Source of the DNA: an uncultured Rikenella sp.
GTDB taxonomy: Bacteria > Bacteroidota > Bacteroidia > Bacteroidales > Rikenellaceae
Direction of reading: 5' to 3'
DNA: 64,000 nucleotides
Assembly: GCA_910577885.1 (NCBI GenBank)
Contig: CAJTNK010000001.1
Span: forward strand, 1 to 64,000
Shown: piece by piece, positions 37,289 to 45,811 of the stretch
Layout: every line of letters starts with the position of its first letter
Numbering within the stretch: the first letter of the stretch is position 1
Translations under genes and position numbers: made by a program
The notes under the pieces: model-generated
What the model was told of the DNA's origin: nothing
What the model saw: only the letters and a program-made list of their open reading frames with translations
Database searches by the model: none

Positions 37289-38233
37289 TTAGAAGATAAA
37301 CATCGAACTGATCTCCTTGTAGTTGTAGACCCGTTCGACCACATCGGCAAAAATATCCGCCACGGTCAGCACCTTGAATTTCGAGGTATCTTTCCCCTCC
37401 TTAAGCGGAATCGTATCGGTCGTGATAATCTGATCCAGCGCACTCTCCGCAATCCGTTCATAAGCCGGCCCCGACAACACCGGATGGGTCACCACCGCCC
37501 GCACCGACTCGGCTCCCATGTTTTTCATCATATCGGCCGCCTTGGTAATCGTCCCGGCCGTATCGATCATGTCGTCGAACAGAATCACATTCCGCCCCCG
37601 CACCTCCCCGATAGCGGTCATCTCGCTGACCACATTCGGTTTCGAGCGGTGTTTGTGACAAATAACCATCGGCGCCCCGAGGTACTGCGCATAGGCATTC
37701 GCCCGCTTCGACCCGCCGATATCCGGCGTCGCCACCGTCAGGTTATCGATCCCCAAGCTCTTGATGTACGGCACGAAAACCCCGCTGGCATACAAATGGT
37801 CCACCGGCACATCGAAGAAGCCCTGAATCTGATCCGCATGCAAGTCCATGGTCATGATCCGGTCGACCCCCGCCGCATGCAGCAGGTTGGCCACCAACTT
37901 AGCCCCGATCGAGACCCTGGGCCGGTCCTTGCGGTCCTGCCGGGCCCACCCGAAGTACGGCATGATGGCCACCACCCGCTTTGCCGAAGCCCGTTTGGCG
38001 GCATCCACCATCAAGAGGAGCTCCATCAGATTATCGGCCGGCGGAAACGTCGACCCCACCACGAAAACCGTACACCCGCGAATACTTTCGTCGTAAGCCG
38101 GTTGAAACTCGCCGTCGCTGAACTCCAGCACGACGGAATTTCCGAGCTCCGACCCATAGTGTTTTGCGATTTTTTCGGCCAGGTAACGCGAGTTCCGGCA
38201 AGCGAAGAATTTGATTTTACGAGGTTCGCTCAT
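37289..38233 (-). CDS. prs: Ribose-phosphate pyrophosphokinase
   Basis: The 314-residue enzyme makes PRPP from ribose 5-phosphate and ATP for nucleotide, His and Trp synthesis. Motifs are FACRNSRYLAEKIAKHYG at the N-terminus, the ATP loop IMPYFGWARQDRKDRPRVSI near 95 and the PRPP loop NVILFDDMIDTAGTITKA near 215. The start at ATG 38233 (MSEPRK) is family-like; ATG 38242 would add three residues. The longer open frame upstream is rejected. PRPP users purE and a phosphoribosyltransferase lie near 57 kb. Confidence 0.95.
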   Translation of the reverse strand: MSEPRKIKFFACRNSRYLAEKIAKHYGSELGNSVVLEFSDGEFQPAYDESIRGCTVFVVGSTFPPADNLMELLLMVDAAKRASAKRVVAIMPYFGWARQDRKDRPRVSIGAKLVANLLHAAGVDRIMTMDLHADQIQGFFDVPVDHLYASGVFVPYIKSLGIDNLTVATPDIGGSKRANAYAQYLGAPMVICHKHRSKPNVVSEMTAIGEVRGRNVILFDDMIDTAGTITKAADMMKNMGAESVRAVVTHPVLSGPAYERIAESALDQIITTDTIPLKEGKDTSKFKVLTVADIFADVVERVYNYKEISSMFIF

Positions 38234-38303
38234 GGTTTTCATGTCGGTTGTGAAGTGACGGTCGCAGCCGTGTCGCGCGACGCGCCGCAAAGGTAGTTTT
38301 TTT

Positions 38304-38900
38304 TTAGTTCCGCGCTAAACAATTTTCAATAAAATCCAGAATTTCGTCCCGTCCCTGCCCCCGTTCGGAGGAGGTGACGAACATCCGGGGCAGCTCCTCC
38401 CACTCTTCGGCCAACTGCTTTCTGTAGTTCTCGACGTTTCGGCGCAGCTGAGCCCCGGAGAGTTTGTCGGCCTTCGTGAAGACGATGCCGAACGGCACCC
38501 CGTGTTCGCCCAGAAAGCGGATGAAAGCGAGGTCGATCCGCTGCGGCTCGTGCCGCGCGTCGACCAGCACGAAAAGGTAGTAGAGCTGTTCGCGATTCAG
38601 CACGTAATCGGTAATCAGAGACGAGAAACCGCTCCGCTCGCGACGCGATACCTTGGCATAGCCGTATCCCGGCAGGTCGACCAGCGACCACTCGTCGTTG
38701 ATCGTGAAGTGGTTAATCAGGCGCGTTTTCCCGGGCGTCCCCGAGACCTTGGCCAGCCCCGTCCGACCGGTCAACAGGTTGATGAGCGACGACTTGCCGA
38801 CGTTCGACCGGCCGATAAACGCGAATTCGGGCCGCTCGTCCGGCGGACACTGCGACAACCGCTGGCTGCTGCACCGAAAAGCGGCGGTTTGGATATTCAT
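38304..38900 (-). CDS. engB: Ribosome biogenesis GTPase EngB (YihA/YsxC)
   Basis: The 198-residue GTPase is needed for 50S subunit assembly. G motifs are GRSNVGKSSL (G1, near residue 30), TPGKTRLINHF (G2), DLPGYG (G3) and TKADK (G4, near 143). Length and the compact single-domain form fit EngB. It lies between prs and a MATE transporter on the same strand, 31 bases downstream of the transporter. Confidence 0.96.
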   Translation of the reverse strand: MNIQTAAFRCSSQRLSQCPPDERPEFAFIGRSNVGKSSLINLLTGRTGLAKVSGTPGKTRLINHFTINDEWSLVDLPGYGYAKVSRRERSGFSSLITDYVLNREQLYYLFVLVDARHEPQRIDLAFIRFLGEHGVPFGIVFTKADKLSGAQLRRNVENYRKQLAEEWEELPRMFVTSSERGQGRDEILDFIENCLARN

Positions 38901-38931
38901 AACAGAAAGCTCGACGAAAAAGTTCTGACGA

Positions 38932-40269
38932 TCATATTTTCTTGCTCTGCCAGTCGGCCTTCCGCATGTAGAGGTAGGCCAACAGGAACATCACCGTCCC
39001 GTAGAGGTGTTCCGTGGTCCAGCACCAAGCCACATCGGCCCGCAACCGAATCACCACCCACCACACATACCCGGCATACGTTGCGATAGCGGCCATCTCG
39101 AGCGCAAAAGCGGCGCGCGTGTTCCCGGTCCCGGAGACGCTATTGAACCAGATGAGAGCAGGCGTTTGGATCAGGTAGGCCGACGCCATCACCAACAAAG
39201 CCGGCACCGAAGCCTCCACCAGCTGCAAGTTGTCGGTATAGATGCGCAACACGAGGCTCGGAAAGACCAATATAATAGCCAACAGCGGCAAAACGAACAG
39301 GTAACACATCCGCAAAATCCGCCAAACGGTAGGCATCACCTCCCGCGCCTGCTCGGCCCCCATCATGTTGCTGACCAGCGAGCTGCCGGTGGTGGCGAAC
39401 GAGCTGACGATGATAAAGAGGAGCGACGAGACACTCCGCACGATATTGGTCACCGCCAGCGGCCTCTCTCCGAGGTGTTCGACGGCCACAAAAAAAAGAA
39501 ACCACGTGCCGACCGCCACGAACTGTTGTACCATGGTCCACGACGAGAGACTCAGCACATGCCCCAACTCGCGCAGCCTCAGCTTCGTACGCCGGAAGAG
39601 ATCGTACCGCCGCCAGTCGACCCGCGTAGAGGTGTAAACGACGAAAAATACAAGCGACACGAGCTCGGCCACCGCCGAAGCGATCGCCGCCCCGGCAATC
39701 CCCAAGGCCGGCAGTCCGAAACGTCCGAAAATGAGCCCATAGTTCAACACCACATTGCTGAGCACCATGGCCACGGAATTGATCGTCAGGATCCGGGTCC
39801 GCGTCACGGCCACGTAGTAAGCTCGGAAAATCACGGCCAGGAAGATGAAAAAGAAGCCGTAGACCCGCCAATCCAAGTACTCGAGAGTAGCACGATAGAT
39901 CTCTTCCGAAGAGATCAGCCCCCGAAGCACATGCGGTGCTGCGAGTTTCGAGAAGGCAAACACCACCGAGGCCAAAAACAGCAGAAACAGAGCGCTCTGC
40001 TGAAAAATCGGTCCGATCTCGCGAAACCTCTCCTCGCCGTTTCGCCTGGCCATGAGGATCTGCGCCCCGACGCTGAAGCCGAACCCGAGCATAAAAACGG
40101 CGATATAATAGACCCCACCCAGCGCCGACGCCCCCAACGCCACCTCGGCCGCATGTCCGCCCAACCGACCCAGAAAAGCGGTGTCCGTCAGCCCGATCAG
40201 GTGCTCCATCAGCAAGCTGAGCAGGATCGGAAAGGCTACTTGCCAAATATTTCGATAGCTGTAAGTCAT
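38932..40269 (-). CDS. MATE family efflux transporter
   Basis: From ATG 40267-40269 the 445-residue protein has about twelve hydrophobic segments. It opens with AFPILLSLLMEHLIGLTDTAFLGRLG, the MATE N-terminal signature, and repeats the pattern in its second half. Such proteins export cationic drugs or metabolites using Na+ or H+ gradients; the substrate is unknown. The start at 40311 would lie before the likely transcription start. The gene is divergent from the osmC-like gene across a mirrored promoter region. Confidence 0.9.
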   Translation of the reverse strand: MTYSYRNIWQVAFPILLSLLMEHLIGLTDTAFLGRLGGHAAEVALGASALGGVYYIAVFMLGFGFSVGAQILMARRNGEERFREIGPIFQQSALFLLFLASVVFAFSKLAAPHVLRGLISSEEIYRATLEYLDWRVYGFFFIFLAVIFRAYYVAVTRTRILTINSVAMVLSNVVLNYGLIFGRFGLPALGIAGAAIASAVAELVSLVFFVVYTSTRVDWRRYDLFRRTKLRLRELGHVLSLSSWTMVQQFVAVGTWFLFFVAVEHLGERPLAVTNIVRSVSSLLFIIVSSFATTGSSLVSNMMGAEQAREVMPTVWRILRMCYLFVLPLLAIILVFPSLVLRIYTDNLQLVEASVPALLVMASAYLIQTPALIWFNSVSGTGNTRAAFALEMAAIATYAGYVWWVVIRLRADVAWCWTTEHLYGTVMFLLAYLYMRKADWQSKKI

Positions 40270-40305
40270 CTCGACAGGGGGATTATTCGGGTGAGCAATA
40301 AAGGG

Positions 40306-40337
40306 TTGCAAAGATACGAAAAAACACCGTATCTTTG
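40306..40337 (+). promoter_or_regulatory. Mirrored promoter region between MATE and OsmC genes
   Basis: On the plus strand TTG (40306-40308) and TATCTTTG (40330-40337) have consensus spacing before the OsmC start at 40368. On the minus strand a second TATCTTTG (40309-40316) lies 40 bases before the MATE start. The two boxes form a perfect 10-bp inverted repeat (CAAAGATACG/CGTATCTTTG) with a 9-base spacer. Confidence 0.6.
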
Positions 40338-40367
40338 TTCTGTAAAATTAAACACAACCGAAGAATT

Positions 40368-40778
40368 ATGGCAATCACGGTCCACACACGCTACCTCGGC
40401 GGGCTGCACACCGAAGCGGAACACTTACAATCCGGAACCAAGATCACGACCGACGCACCGACCGACAATGGCGGGCAGGGCGCTTGTTTCTCGCCGACCG
40501 ACCTGCTGGCAACGGCTTTGGGCAGCTGCATGCTGACCATCATGGGGAAAGCGGCCTCGGTCCACGGGTTCGACATCGACGGCACGGAGGTCGATATCAC
40601 CAAGGTGATGGGAACTTCGCCGCGGCGGATCGTAGAGGTGATAGTAGAGATGACTTTTCCGTCGGATTACGAACCGAAGGTCAAGAAGATCCTGGAACTG
40701 GCCGCACACGAATGCCCGGTAGCCAACTCGCTCCACCCGGACTTGAAACAGACCGTCATTTTCCACTTCGGAAAATAA
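40368..40778 (+). CDS. OsmC family peroxiredoxin-like protein
   Basis: ATG 40368 gives 136 residues of OsmC/Ohr fold: GACFSPTDLLATALGSCMLTI carries the first redox Cys near 54, and AHECPVANSLHPDL the second near 115. OsmC-type proteins reduce organic hydroperoxides through these two cysteines. The start fits a TATCTTTG promoter 31 bases upstream. An earlier frame start at 40335 lies inside the promoter and is rejected. Confidence 0.9.
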   Translation: MAITVHTRYLGGLHTEAEHLQSGTKITTDAPTDNGGQGACFSPTDLLATALGSCMLTIMGKAASVHGFDIDGTEVDITKVMGTSPRRIVEVIVEMTFPSDYEPKVKKILELAAHECPVANSLHPDLKQTVIFHFGK

Positions 40779-40785
40779 ACAGCGG

Positions 40786-41355
40786 ATGAGAGAGACTTTG
40801 ACTCTGAAGGCGATAGAATGGTCCAACCAAAATTTTTGGATCAATTTTATCGCCCTCTCTTTTCCAACCGCTTGGGACGAAACAACTGACCTGTCACTAT
40901 CCGAAATAATTGAGGAAACGGTAGGAAAAGAACAGAAAAAGTTGTTACTGGAGTGGTGGGATCATTTTACGCACTACGACAAAGAAACATTCAACGAAAC
41001 AGACGGTTATTCGGACGATCCGACAACGCTTGTTTGCCCACTGACCGCCACCCAAACGCTGAAACTCGAATTTCATCCGGGTGATATCGTCTATTTTATA
41101 AACGATAAGCAAATCGCCAGCACAGGACCACACTTCCGAATTCAAATTTTTCCATTCACCGATTTAGCCGCCGCGACAGAAATCGACTCGCGAATCTTTC
41201 TTTTGCTATTGCCCTTGACAACCGTTGGCACCGGAGAACGCGAAGCGAAACAAGCGACAACGCTCATCGCCAAACACTTGAGCCAATGGTTCGCTCCCAC
41301 AGCGTGCAAACAGTTTGCAACAAGTATCGTGTACGGACTTTCCAATTCTGACTAA
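40786..41355 (+). CDS. Hypothetical protein, possibly immunity-like
   Basis: The 189-residue soluble protein has no signal or membrane segment. Its opening (LKAIEWSNQNFWINFIALSF) and aromatic-rich middle (LEWWDHFTHYDKETF, then GDIVYFINDKQIAS) loosely recall small Imm19-type immunity proteins, but I cannot confirm this. No toxin gene is adjacent. Base composition is more AT-rich than neighbouring chromosomal genes, suggesting later acquisition. It starts 8 bases after the OsmC stop, so it may use that promoter. Palindromic repeat copy C follows. Confidence 0.55.
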   Translation: MRETLTLKAIEWSNQNFWINFIALSFPTAWDETTDLSLSEIIEETVGKEQKKLLLEWWDHFTHYDKETFNETDGYSDDPTTLVCPLTATQTLKLEFHPGDIVYFINDKQIASTGPHFRIQIFPFTDLAAATEIDSRIFLLLLPLTTVGTGEREAKQATTLIAKHLSQWFAPTACKQFATSIVYGLSNSD

Positions 41356-41390
41356 ATCGATTTATACCGCTTTAAGGCGTGGCACACGAG

Positions 41391-41640
41391 CCGTGTCTAA
41401 CTGCCCTCAAGCCAGACAAGAACTGTTCTGTTTACATTGCTTCACTCGTTTTGCTTTCGGCAATTGACAAACCGTATTTGGCAACCGGAGGGTACTGTAC
41501 CTTTTCTGAAGAACCGAGTAGCGTCGGTTGTTCACAAAAAGAACAGTTCTATACCGTAGCTAAAGACCGTTTGCACATTATACCGAAGTAAAGCAAGGGA
41601 AACGAAGGTAAACAGTACCCTCCCGTCGCCAAACACGGGA
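41391..41640. repeat. Palindromic intergenic repeat, copy C
   Basis: About 250 bp between convergent genes, with outer boundaries less clear than in other copies. Left and right flanks are inverted copies (GGAGGGTACTGTACC and ACAGTACCCTCCC; CGTTTTGCTTTCGG and ACGAAGGTAAAC type segments). The centre is the short form CTTTTCTGAAGAACCGAGTAGCGTCGG joined directly to TTGTTCACAAAAAGAAC, without the extra hairpin of copy B. The right flank is closely related to the left flank of copy D in reverse complement. Confidence 0.75.
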
Positions 41641-41653
41641 CGAAAGTCGTAAT

Positions 41654-42601
41654 TTACCGGAGTCGGAGTTGTTGGCCGATACGTGGCGGGAATTTGCGCG
41701 TGATCGGGTTCAGCTTCTGCAACTTCCGAAGCTTGATTCCGTACTGTTGCGCGATCGAGTGGTAGGAGTCGCCTTGCTCCACCGTGTGGGTTCGACCGGC
41801 GGCGGTGCTCGACGCCCGGCTTCGTTTCGGTTCGATGTAGAGGGCCGTTCCTTCCGGCAGTGGGAAAGCCGTCTGCAAGTCGTTGATCTTCAACAAACGA
41901 TCCACCGACATATCATACTGTGCCGCCACCGACGCAAAGCTTTCGCCCTCTTGCGAAATGATGTACCGGACGCCGTTGTTCTTCTCGACCACGTGTTTCG
42001 GTGGCAACGGCTCATTCAACTCCTCGTTCGCCTCGCGATGCTCGTACCGTTCCCGCCGCCGACCGAGCAGTCCGCCGGATCCCGTCGGCCGGTCGAGCTG
42101 GTGGAGCCGGTTGCGTTCGATAAGGTCGATCAGCAACTGCGGATACTTCGGATTGGTCGCATATCCCGCCTCCTTCAAACCGTAAGCCCAGCCCTTGTAA
42201 TCGGTCGCGTCGAGCTTGAACAGTCCGGCGTATCGCGGCGACTCGGTCAGAAACCGCGAGTGATCGCGATACGAGTGTTCGGCGTTTCGGTACTTCCGGA
42301 AACACTCTCCCTTCGCATCGTCATCGTGGTAGATCTTCGCCCCGTCCCACGACCCCTTGCACTTGATCCCGAAGTGGTTGTTGCCCTCCACCGCCAACCG
42401 ACTGCCGCCGGTGCCCGATTCGAGCAGCCCTTGGGCCAGCGTAATGCTGGCCGGGATGCCGAACTCTTTCATCGAACGGATGGCCATGTGTTTGTAGGTA
42501 TCGATATACTCCTGCGTGCTCATTTTGTACTGCGCCCGCCCGACGACGGGCACCAGCAGGAGCAGCGACAGGAAAAGAAGGGATGTGGAATTCCGTTTCA
42601 T
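41654..42601 (-). CDS. Exported glucosaminidase with two LysM domains
   Basis: From ATG 42601 the 315-residue product has a signal peptide (LLFLSLLLLVPVVGRAQ) and then a glucosaminidase (FlgJ-like) domain at about 25-150 with ASITLAQGLLESGTGGSRL, the expected catalytic Glu, and NNHFGIKCKGSW. Two LysM peptidoglycan-binding domains follow (YIISQEGESFASVAAQYDMS near 210 and HTVEQGDSYHSIAQQYGIK near 270). It is probably a periplasmic cell-wall hydrolase acting in growth or division. ATG 42613 or 42631 would extend the signal region. Confidence 0.92.
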   Translation of the reverse strand: MKRNSTSLLFLSLLLLVPVVGRAQYKMSTQEYIDTYKHMAIRSMKEFGIPASITLAQGLLESGTGGSRLAVEGNNHFGIKCKGSWDGAKIYHDDDAKGECFRKYRNAEHSYRDHSRFLTESPRYAGLFKLDATDYKGWAYGLKEAGYATNPKYPQLLIDLIERNRLHQLDRPTGSGGLLGRRRERYEHREANEELNEPLPPKHVVEKNNGVRYIISQEGESFASVAAQYDMSVDRLLKINDLQTAFPLPEGTALYIEPKRSRASSTAAGRTHTVEQGDSYHSIAQQYGIKLRKLQKLNPITRKFPPRIGQQLRLR

Positions 42602-42668
42602 TCTCAGGTTCATCGGCATGGTGTCCGGCAAAATTAGAAAATCGGGGGCGTTCCGTCAAAAATGTTTT

Positions 42669-42676
42669 TATCTTTG
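42669..42676 (+). promoter_or_regulatory. -7 box directly before a DUF4254 gene
   Basis: TATCTTTG ends 7 bases before the ATG at 42684, predicting a nearly leaderless mRNA. No TTTG is seen at the -33 spacing. Confidence 0.5.
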
Positions 42677-42683
42677 CACGACC

Positions 42684-43316
42684 ATGAAGACAGAAACCAA
42701 ATCAAACATCTCGTTTACGGAACTCTGCAACCGCACGTTTCAACGTTCGATCGCCGACTACCACCGCTACGATTCGGTCGACCGACCGGTCGAAAATCCT
42801 TACCCGGCGGGGAGTATCGAACACCTGTTGTACGGCAAAAACTGGATCGACACGGTGCAGTGGCACTTGGAAGACATCGTTCGCGACCCGGAGATCGACC
42901 CCGGGACGGCGCTGACCATCAAACGGCGGATCGATGCTTCGAACCAGGAGCGGACCGATTTGGTGGAATATATCGACAGTTATTTTCTGGACCGTTTCAA
43001 AGAGGTCACGCCGGCGGCCGAAGCGCGGATCAACACCGAGACGCCGGCTTGGGCGGTGGACCGGTTGTCTATTTTGGCCTTGAAGATCTACCACATGCAG
43101 CAGGAGGCGGAGCGCGAGGATGTTTCGGATGAACATCGGGCGGCTTGCGGGGCGAAGCTGGAGGTACTGCTCACGCAACGGACCGACCTCGGGCAGGCGA
43201 TCGAAGAGTTGCTGGCTGATATCGAGGCGGGGCGGAAGTACATGAAGCTCTACAAGCAGATGAAGATGTACAACGATCCGGCGTTGAATCCGGTGTTGTA
43301 CGGCAAGCAGAAATAA
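42684..43316 (+). CDS. DUF4254 domain protein
   Basis: The 210-residue soluble helical protein matches DUF4254: GSIEHLLYGKNWIDTVQWHLEDIVRDPEIDP near residue 45 and DRLSILALKIYHMQQEAERED near 130. The function is unknown. In Bacteroidetes this family often precedes a GT9 glycosyltransferase, as here (29-base gap), which hints at a role linked to LPS or cell-envelope sugars. The ATG at 42684 is chosen because the promoter-like box lies just before it. Confidence 0.85.
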   Translation: MKTETKSNISFTELCNRTFQRSIADYHRYDSVDRPVENPYPAGSIEHLLYGKNWIDTVQWHLEDIVRDPEIDPGTALTIKRRIDASNQERTDLVEYIDSYFLDRFKEVTPAAEARINTETPAWAVDRLSILALKIYHMQQEAEREDVSDEHRAACGAKLEVLLTQRTDLGQAIEELLADIEAGRKYMKLYKQMKMYNDPALNPVLYGKQK

Positions 43317-43344
43317 TTGCTCATTTTCCGGGGATTCGAGGGTT

Positions 43345-44433
43345 TTGAAAACGCTACCGAAGAAAATATTGGTGATTCGCTCTTCGGCGATGGGAGACGT
43401 GGCGATGACGGCTCCGGTGTTGGCCGAGGTCTCGCGGCGTTACCCGGAGCTGGAGATCGTCTTGCTGACGCGGGAGTTCTATGCGCCTTTCTTCGACGGT
43501 ATCGATCGGCTGACGATTCACAACATCAACCTCGGCCAGGGAGAGGGGCATCGCGGGTTACGAGGCTTGGTGCGGCTCTTCGGCGAGCTACGCCGAAACC
43601 ACCCGGAGATTGAAGCGGTGGTTGACCTGCAGGACAAAATCTACTCCAAACTGCTGCGCAAATTCTACGCTTTGCGACACCTTCGGACTTTCCATATCGA
43701 CAAGGGACGGGCCGAGAAAAAGACTTTGACGGCTCGATCGGACAGCGGGAAGAAGGTGGTGCGACAACTGCGGACAAGCATTGAACGGTATGCGGACGTG
43801 TTTCGGGCGGCGGGATTCGAATTGCCGCCGATCGACACGAATTTGGCCGCCTACCGGCAACAACGTCCGGTGCCGGAAGGCTTGGGACTTGAACGGGCGA
43901 CGGGTGGTGAACGCTGGATCGGCGTGGCTCCGTTCGCGCAACACAAAGGAAAAATCTATCCGCTGGAGAAGGTGCGGCGGGTGGCGGAGATGTTGTTGGC
44001 CCATCCGTTGAAAGAGGGCTCGGTGCGGTTGTTCCTCTTCGGCGGAGGCAAGGAGGAGCGACGGTTGGCCGAGGAGATGGCACGGGAGGTGGATGCGACG
44101 GGGGAACGATGCGTGTCGGTGGTGGGACGGTTCTCGTTGCGGGAAGAGATCGACTTGATCGCAAACCTCGACCTCATGGTCTCGATGGACTCATCGGCGA
44201 TGCACATGGCGTCGTTGGTCGGAGTTCCGGTGGTGTCGATTTGGGGAGCGACACACCCTTGCGCGGGGTTCCTGGGGTTGGGACAGGCGGAAGCGGATGC
44301 GGTGGGGCTGGAGATGGCGTGTCGCCCTTGCTCGGTCTACGGACACAAGGAGTGCTGGCGCGGCGACTATGCTTGTCTCAACGACTTGGCACCGGAAAAG
44401 GTCTACGACCGTATTGCCAACCACTTATTCTAA
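43345..44433 (+). CDS. Glycosyltransferase family 9 (heptosyltransferase-like)
   Basis: The 362-residue protein begins ILVIRSSAMGDVAMTAPVL, the GT9 nucleotide-sugar domain start. The first ATG is inside this motif, so initiation must be upstream, most likely TTG 43345 giving MKTLPKKI. The C-terminal donor site is typical: MVSMDSSAMHMASLVGVPVVSIWGATHP near 275. Relatives add heptose or other sugars to LPS core. Cys residues near the end (MACRPCSVYGHKECWRGDYAC) are common in this family. Repeat copy D follows the stop. Confidence 0.88.
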   Translation: MKTLPKKILVIRSSAMGDVAMTAPVLAEVSRRYPELEIVLLTREFYAPFFDGIDRLTIHNINLGQGEGHRGLRGLVRLFGELRRNHPEIEAVVDLQDKIYSKLLRKFYALRHLRTFHIDKGRAEKKTLTARSDSGKKVVRQLRTSIERYADVFRAAGFELPPIDTNLAAYRQQRPVPEGLGLERATGGERWIGVAPFAQHKGKIYPLEKVRRVAEMLLAHPLKEGSVRLFLFGGGKEERRLAEEMAREVDATGERCVSVVGRFSLREEIDLIANLDLMVSMDSSAMHMASLVGVPVVSIWGATHPCAGFLGLGQAEADAVGLEMACRPCSVYGHKECWRGDYACLNDLAPEKVYDRIANHLF

Positions 44434-44974
44434 TATACATTCTATTAGCGCGTGCGGGTACTGGTCTTTTACCTTCGTTTCCCTTGCTCTGCTTCGGTGT
44501 AATGTGTAAACGGTCTTTAGCGACGGGAGGGTACTGTACCTTTTACCTACGGTTTCCTCGCGCTACCTCGGCATAGCGTGCAAGCCCGCTCTGCGCTCGG
44601 TACGCTGCTCGGTTCTGAAGAAAAGGTACCCAAAAGACTTTCAGATAGCATACGCTACGCCTTAGGCATCCGCAAGCTAATGCTCTGGCCCACTTTGTTG
44701 GGGTGGCACTTTTTGTGGACGCGCTTTTAGGCTGCGAAAAATCTTAGGCGCGCCCACAAAAGGCCACCCCAAAAGAAAGGCCACAAGGCTCTTGACTACG
44801 GCAGCCCATGGAATGCGACAGCATTCCCGAAAGTTTTTCTGGTTCTCTTTGTTCACAAAGAGAACAGTTCCATACTGTAGCCAAACACGGTTCACAAACT
44901 ACCGAAAGCAAAACGAGCGAAGCGAAAGTAAAGAGAACAGTTCCATACGGTAGCCAAAGACTGGGTATTAAGAA
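44427..44974. repeat. Palindromic intergenic repeat, composite copy D
   Basis: About 548 bp filling the gap between convergent genes. The left hairpin (GTACCTTTT...TCTGAAGAAAAGGTAC) is split by about 65 bases of inserted sequence. Core GATAGCATACGCTACGCC, a self-complementary centre (TTGGGGTGGCACTTTTTGTGG paired with CCACAAAAGGCCACCCC) and a right hairpin GTTCTCTTTG-TTCA-CAAAGAGAAC follow. A second partial right end (AAAGAGAACAGTTCC near 44933) is duplicated downstream. Its outer left flank matches copy C's right flank inverted. Confidence 0.8.
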
Positions 44975-45211
44975 TCACGGGTTGTAGATATCGAAATTTC
45001 GAAAGTTGAAGATCGCTTGGGTCATCTCCCGCATCTGTCGAGCGGCCGTATGACGCGGATCCAGTTCCAAAGCCCGGTTGAAGTCATTGATGGCTTTCCC
45101 GAAATCGTTGTGGCGGTAGTGCAGACACCCCCGCTCGAAGTAATGATCGGCCACCTCCGGCGACCGTTCGATCATCGCCGTCCAATATTCGACAGTAGTC
45201 TCTTGGTTCAT
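44975..45211 (-). CDS. Small TPR-repeat protein
   Basis: The 78-residue product contains one clear tetratricopeptide unit (ADHYFERGCLHYRHNDFGKAINDFNRALELDP, residues about 21-52) flanked by partial helices. TPR units mediate protein-protein contacts; the partner is unknown. Its ATG overlaps the nadD stop by 4 bases (ATGA), so it is translationally coupled to nadD. Its stop lies at the edge of repeat copy D. Confidence 0.8.
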   Translation of the reverse strand: MNQETTVEYWTAMIERSPEVADHYFERGCLHYRHNDFGKAINDFNRALELDPRHTAARQMREMTQAIFNFRNFDIYNP

Positions 45212-45807
45212 CGCGTATAGAGTTTTTTGATCCGGATATAGTCCGCCACCGCCCGAGGCAGCACCTCGCCGACGGCAATCGCTTGCCCGGTGGCCACCGC
45301 TTGCCGGATCGAGGTCGAATCGACCTCGAACGTCGGCGCCTGTGCCATCTCCGGCGAAGCCTCGCCGCCATTACGCGGATAGATCAAAAAACGTACCAGG
45401 CCGCGCAACTCCTCCGACCGATGCCAACGCGGCAATTGGTCGGCAATGTCGCTGCCCGCCAAAATCGTAAACCGAACTTCGGGGTATTGTTTCTGTAAAT
45501 ACTCAATCGTTTGGATCGTATAAGAAGGGTAGGGCAGTCCTCTCTCCACATCGCACACCCGAATTCGCCCCTCCAGCTCGTCACCCTCTTCGGCCAACGC
45601 CCTTCGGACCATCTCGAGCCGATCGTCGAACGGCGCCAGGATCGCCGGATCCTTGAACGGGTTTTGAGGCGAGACTACCAGCCACACCTCATCCGCCAGC
45701 TCCCGTTCCAGGACATACCGAGCCACCGCCAAGTGCCCCCGGTGCACCGGATTGAACGAGCCCATCAGCAAGGCCACCCGTTCTACTGTTATCTGCGAAT
45801 GCCCCAT
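45208..45807 (-). CDS. nadD: Nicotinate-nucleotide adenylyltransferase
   Basis: The 199-residue enzyme adenylates NaMN in NAD synthesis. The nucleotidyltransferase motif is LLMGSFNPVHRGHLAVARYVL near residue 13, with VSPQNPFKD near 46, and the C-terminal VDSTSIRQAVATGQ carries the ATP-binding S/T-x-x-R. It follows the DUF2262 gene by 4 bases and is coupled to the TPR gene. NadD adjacent to gmk and yicC is a common Bacteroidetes order. Confidence 0.95.
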   Translation of the reverse strand: MGHSQITVERVALLMGSFNPVHRGHLAVARYVLERELADEVWLVVSPQNPFKDPAILAPFDDRLEMVRRALAEEGDELEGRIRVCDVERGLPYPSYTIQTIEYLQKQYPEVRFTILAGSDIADQLPRWHRSEELRGLVRFLIYPRNGGEASPEMAQAPTFEVDSTSIRQAVATGQAIAVGEVLPRAVADYIRIKKLYTR

Positions 45808-45811
45808 TGCA

